NCBI GenBank assembly: GCA_035275845.1
Contig: DATEMD010000008.1
Coordinates: 1 to 7,430, forward strand
Source: REEB95 sp035275845
GTDB lineage: Bacteria; Pseudomonadota; Alphaproteobacteria; ATCC43930; CGMCC-115725
DNA length: 7,430 nt
Direction: 5' to 3'
The stretch's first letter is position 1. Each line of letters opens with the position of its first letter. Under the pieces are notes generated by a model. That model worked only from the letters and a program-made list of their open reading frames with translations, was not told the DNA's origin and made no database searches. This document shows, one piece after another, positions 5,358-7,430 of the stretch. The translations under genes and the position numbers were made by a program.

Positions 5358-6409
5358 GCGGCAGCCCGCCGGCTTCGCGCGACAATAACTTCGACGTCCT
5401 CCGCCTGCTCGCCGCGATCTCGGTTATCTTTTCGCACGCCTTCCTGATCGCGCAGGGCACGCAAGACCACGAGCCGCTGATCTGGCTCACCGGCCGGCAG
5501 GCGATCCTTGGCCTTGCCGGCGTCTTCGTGTTCTTCGCCATCAGCGGCTTCCTCGTCACGCAGAGCTGGGAGCAGACCGGTTCGACGCCGCGCTATCTGC
5601 TGAAGCGCTGTCTGCGCATCTTTCCCGGCCTGGTGGCGGCGCTGATCCTGTCGGCGTTCGTGCTCGCGCCGCTGGTGACGAAATTGCCTCTTGCAGAATA
5701 TTTCAGCCGCCCCGAGCCTTATCGCTACGTCGTCGGCAACGCGGCGCTGTCGGTCAAGGTCCACGAGCTGCCGGGCGTGTTGTTCGTCGACAATCCGGTT
5801 GGGCTCGAGATCAACGGCTCGCTATGGACGCTGCGCTACGAATTCATGATGTACCTGATGGTGATGGCGCTTGGCCTGACGCGGCTGCTCAACCTGTGGA
5901 CGTGCATCGCGCTGCTCGTTCTCGGCATGGCCTGCGTGCAGTTTCCGACGACGTTCGACGGGCTCGGAGGCTGGGGCTGGATGCTGTCGTTCTTCGCGGT
6001 CGGCATGGTGCTCTACAAGCTGCGCGGCACGCGCATCTTCGACTATCGCGTTGCGCTCGCGGCGCTCGCGCTTCTCGTCGTCAGCGTCTTCGCGGGCGGC
6101 TTCATCGTGCTGTTTTCGCTGACTGGCTGTTATCTGGCGCTGTGGCTCGCGCTCAATCCGCGCCTTCCACCGCTGCGCGCCGCGCGCTGGGGCGACCTGT
6201 CCTACGGACTCTATATCTACGGCTGGCCATCCTCGCAGCTCGTCATCTGGCTCAACGGCGGCCATGCGCCGTGGTGGCTGGTGTTCGGCGGCGGCCTGGC
6301 GATCGCCGGCACGCTCGCCTTCCTGTCGTGGCATCTGATCGAAGGACCGGCGCTGCGCCTGAAGCCGCGACCGCGCTCCACGCCGGCGCTGGCGATCGGC
6401 ACCGACTGA
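5354..6409 (+). CDS. acyltransferase 3 family integral membrane protein (OafA/YrhL-like)
   Basis: A 351-residue polytopic inner-membrane protein that, by family, transfers acyl groups (acetyl, succinyl and similar) from a cytoplasmic donor to sugars or lipids exposed at the periplasm. It opens with NNFDVLRLLAAISVIFSHAF (11-30), which holds the family's essential His28. Then come FVFFAISGFLVTQSW (58-72), RYLLKRCLRIFPG (80-92, the Arg-rich cytoplasmic turn), GSLWTLRYEF (155-164), DLSYGLYIYGWP (281-292) and SWHLIEGPALRL (325-336) at the end of the last helix. About ten hydrophobic segments are visible. There is no C-terminal SGNH domain, so this is the short stand-alone form. The acceptor is unknown; an O-polysaccharide, exopolysaccharide or membrane glycolipid is possible. 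Its start overlaps the preceding stop (ATGA), and the next gene follows after one base. Confidence 0.92.
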   Translation: MSGSPPASRDNNFDVLRLLAAISVIFSHAFLIAQGTQDHEPLIWLTGRQAILGLAGVFVFFAISGFLVTQSWEQTGSTPRYLLKRCLRIFPGLVAALILSAFVLAPLVTKLPLAEYFSRPEPYRYVVGNAALSVKVHELPGVLFVDNPVGLEINGSLWTLRYEFMMYLMVMALGLTRLLNLWTCIALLVLGMACVQFPTTFDGLGGWGWMLSFFAVGMVLYKLRGTRIFDYRVALAALALLVVSVFAGGFIVLFSLTGCYLALWLALNPRLPPLRAARWGDLSYGLYIYGWPSSQLVIWLNGGHAPWWLVFGGGLAIAGTLAFLSWHLIEGPALRLKPRPRSTPALAIGTD

Positions 6410-6410
6410 G

Positions 6411-7328
6411 ATGACAACCGAGATTCCCTTCCGCCGCGATTTCGCGTTCCGCTACGGCGAGGCCGAGACTCTGTCGCCGCTGATCCGCCGCGTCGTCGCG
6501 CGCAACGCGAGCCCGTTCACGTTCAAGGGCACCGGCACCTACATCGTCGGCCGTGGCAAGGTCGCGATCGTCGATCCGGGACCGGCGATGGACGATCACG
6601 TCGCGGCACTGCTTGCCGCCGTCGCGCACGAGACGGTGACGCACATCGTCGTGACCCATACGCATCTCGACCATTCGCCCGCTGCCGCCGCCGTCAAACG
6701 GGCGACCGGCGCGCGCAGCTTCGGCTTCGGGCCGCATGGGTCCGGCCGCGCCGAGGATCGCGCCGGCATCGAGCTCGGCGTCGTCGAGGAAGGCGGCGAT
6801 CACGATTTTCGTCCGGACGTCACGCTCCGCGATGGCGACACGCTGAACGGCCCGGGTTGGAGCCTGACCGCCGTCGAGACGCCGGGCCATACCTCGAACC
6901 ATCTGTGCTTCGCGCTGGCGGAAGAGAAGGTGCTGTTCACCGGCGACCACGTCATGGGCTGGTCGACGAGCGTCATCGCGCCGCCCGACGGCGACATGGG
7001 CGCCTATCTGCGCTCGCTCGACAAATTGTTGGCGCGCGACGACGCGCGTTATTGGCCGACGCACGGACCGAGCATCGACGACCCGAAGCCCTATGTGCGC
7101 GCCTTCATCGCCCACCGGCGCGAACGCAGCGACGCCATTCTGGCGCGGCTCCGGGCCGGCGACCGGACCATTCCCGCCATCGTCGCCCAAATCTATGCCG
7201 GCCTCGACCCGCGCCTGACCATTGCAGCGGGGCGGTCGGTGCTGGCGCATCTTATCGAGATGATCGAACGCGGCGCCGCCGCAAGCGATGGCCCACCCTC
7301 GCCCACCGCCCGCTTCCGGCCGCGGTGA
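6411..7328 (+). CDS. MBL-fold metallo-hydrolase, LACTB2-like
   Basis: A 305-residue cytoplasmic protein of the metallo-beta-lactamase superfamily. The metal-binding motif THTHLDHS (82-89) gives His83, His85, Asp87 and His88. Further ligands are His160 (PGHTSNH), Asp179 (FTGDH) and His218 (PTHGP), so the two-zinc site is complete. GTYIVG (42-47) and VAIVDPGP (51-58) are the typical opening strands. The C-terminal 65 residues (about 236-290, RERSDAILARL ... IYAGL ... HLIEMIERG) fit the winged-helix tail of the LACTB2 subgroup. Human LACTB2 is a single-strand RNA endonuclease; whether that activity holds here is unknown, and thioester or other ester hydrolysis is equally possible. It lies one base after the acyltransferase stop, so the two are co-transcribed, but a functional link is not shown. 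Confidence 0.9.
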   Translation: MTTEIPFRRDFAFRYGEAETLSPLIRRVVARNASPFTFKGTGTYIVGRGKVAIVDPGPAMDDHVAALLAAVAHETVTHIVVTHTHLDHSPAAAAVKRATGARSFGFGPHGSGRAEDRAGIELGVVEEGGDHDFRPDVTLRDGDTLNGPGWSLTAVETPGHTSNHLCFALAEEKVLFTGDHVMGWSTSVIAPPDGDMGAYLRSLDKLLARDDARYWPTHGPSIDDPKPYVRAFIAHRRERSDAILARLRAGDRTIPAIVAQIYAGLDPRLTIAAGRSVLAHLIEMIERGAAASDGPPSPTARFRPR

Positions 7329-7356
7329 TGACAACCAGGCGCCCCTGGCCTAGTAT
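7328..7356 (+). promoter_or_regulatory. candidate promoter for the gene at the right edge
   Basis: ATGACA (7328-7333, one mismatch to TTGACA) and TAGTAT (7351-7356) are separated by 17 bases. The promoter begins at the last base of the preceding stop codon. Transcription would start near 7363, inside a ten-base palindrome (7359-7368). A small hairpin (7335-7348, CCAGG/CCTGG with a four-base loop, no T-tract) lies within the spacer. Confidence 0.45.
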
Positions 7357-7393
7357 CGGTTGATCAACAACAAGCCGGCTCACCGGCAGCAAC

Positions 7394-7400
7394 AGGGAGG
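7394..7400 (+). promoter_or_regulatory. strong ribosome binding site for the gene at the right edge
   Basis: AGGGAGG ends six bases before the ATG at 7407. This is the best Shine-Dalgarno in the window and implies efficient translation. Confidence 0.7.
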
Positions 7401-7406
7401 GAGACA

Positions 7407-7430
7407 ATGCCGTTACGTTGGAATCCCGGC
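7407..7430 (+). CDS. start of an unidentified gene, partial (runs off the window)
   Basis: Eight codons are visible after the ATG (MPLRWNPG). The start is supported by the strong Shine-Dalgarno and a candidate promoter upstream. Too little is present to name a product. It is likely a separate transcription unit from the acyltransferase/MBL genes, because 78 bases with promoter-like elements lie between them. Confidence 0.6.

Noticed and set aside
5036..5764. A 242-codon minus-strand open frame opposite the unknown gene and acyltransferase start
   Set aside because: The highly charged Arg/Asp/Glu composition is typical of antisense high-GC frames. The plus-strand genes have coupled start and stop codons.
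6252..7334. A 360-codon minus-strand open frame opposite the acyltransferase end and the MBL gene
   Set aside because: It is the reverse-frame shadow of a gene with an intact metal site; there is no recognisable domain or promoter.

Overview
The window reads as ordinary chromosome from a GC-rich alphaproteobacterium, most likely of the order Hyphomicrobiales (Rhizobiales). The reasons are very high GC at third codon positions, a TTGACC/TATGCT-type promoter, and a polyprenyl synthase divergent from a DUF2007 gene followed by a TrmN6-like methyltransferase. I recall that arrangement from rhizobial genomes; I have not checked it. I see no insertion sequence, phage gene, CRISPR array or toxin-antitoxin pair, and no gene-free stretch longer than 300 bases.

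Bases 1-1079: a minus-strand pair, a DUF2007 small protein overlapping by four bases (ATGA) with a TrmN6-family tRNA adenine-N6 methyltransferase. The methyltransferase runs off the left edge. A divergent region of about 120 bases carries a good sigma70-type promoter for the next gene. Bases 1080-2096: a long-chain (octa/decaprenyl) diphosphate synthase that makes the ubiquinone side chain; it starts with TTG. Bases 2162-2332: tRNA-Pro with anticodon CGG and encoded CCA, followed by a strong hairpin and a second inverted repeat.

Bases 2379-4112: a two-helix membrane protein (2TM domain family) and, 27 bases later, an S41 C-terminal processing protease carrying a lipoprotein signal. They look like one transcription unit in the cell envelope. 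Bases 4210-4683: a second lipoprotein (DUF2846-like) with its own perfect TATAAT box. Bases 4743-7328: three tightly packed genes, namely an unrecognised 204-residue cytoplasmic protein, an integral membrane acyltransferase (acyltransferase 3 family, ATGA overlap) and an MBL-fold hydrolase of the LACTB2 type (one-base gap). Bases 7407-7430: the first eight codons of another gene with a strong ribosome binding site and a plausible promoter.

The common theme of the right half is the cell envelope: two lipoproteins, a membrane protein and a membrane acyltransferase. I did not find convincing evidence for an undescribed defence or mobile system. The most novel item is the unknown gene at 4743-5357, translationally coupled to the acyltransferase.
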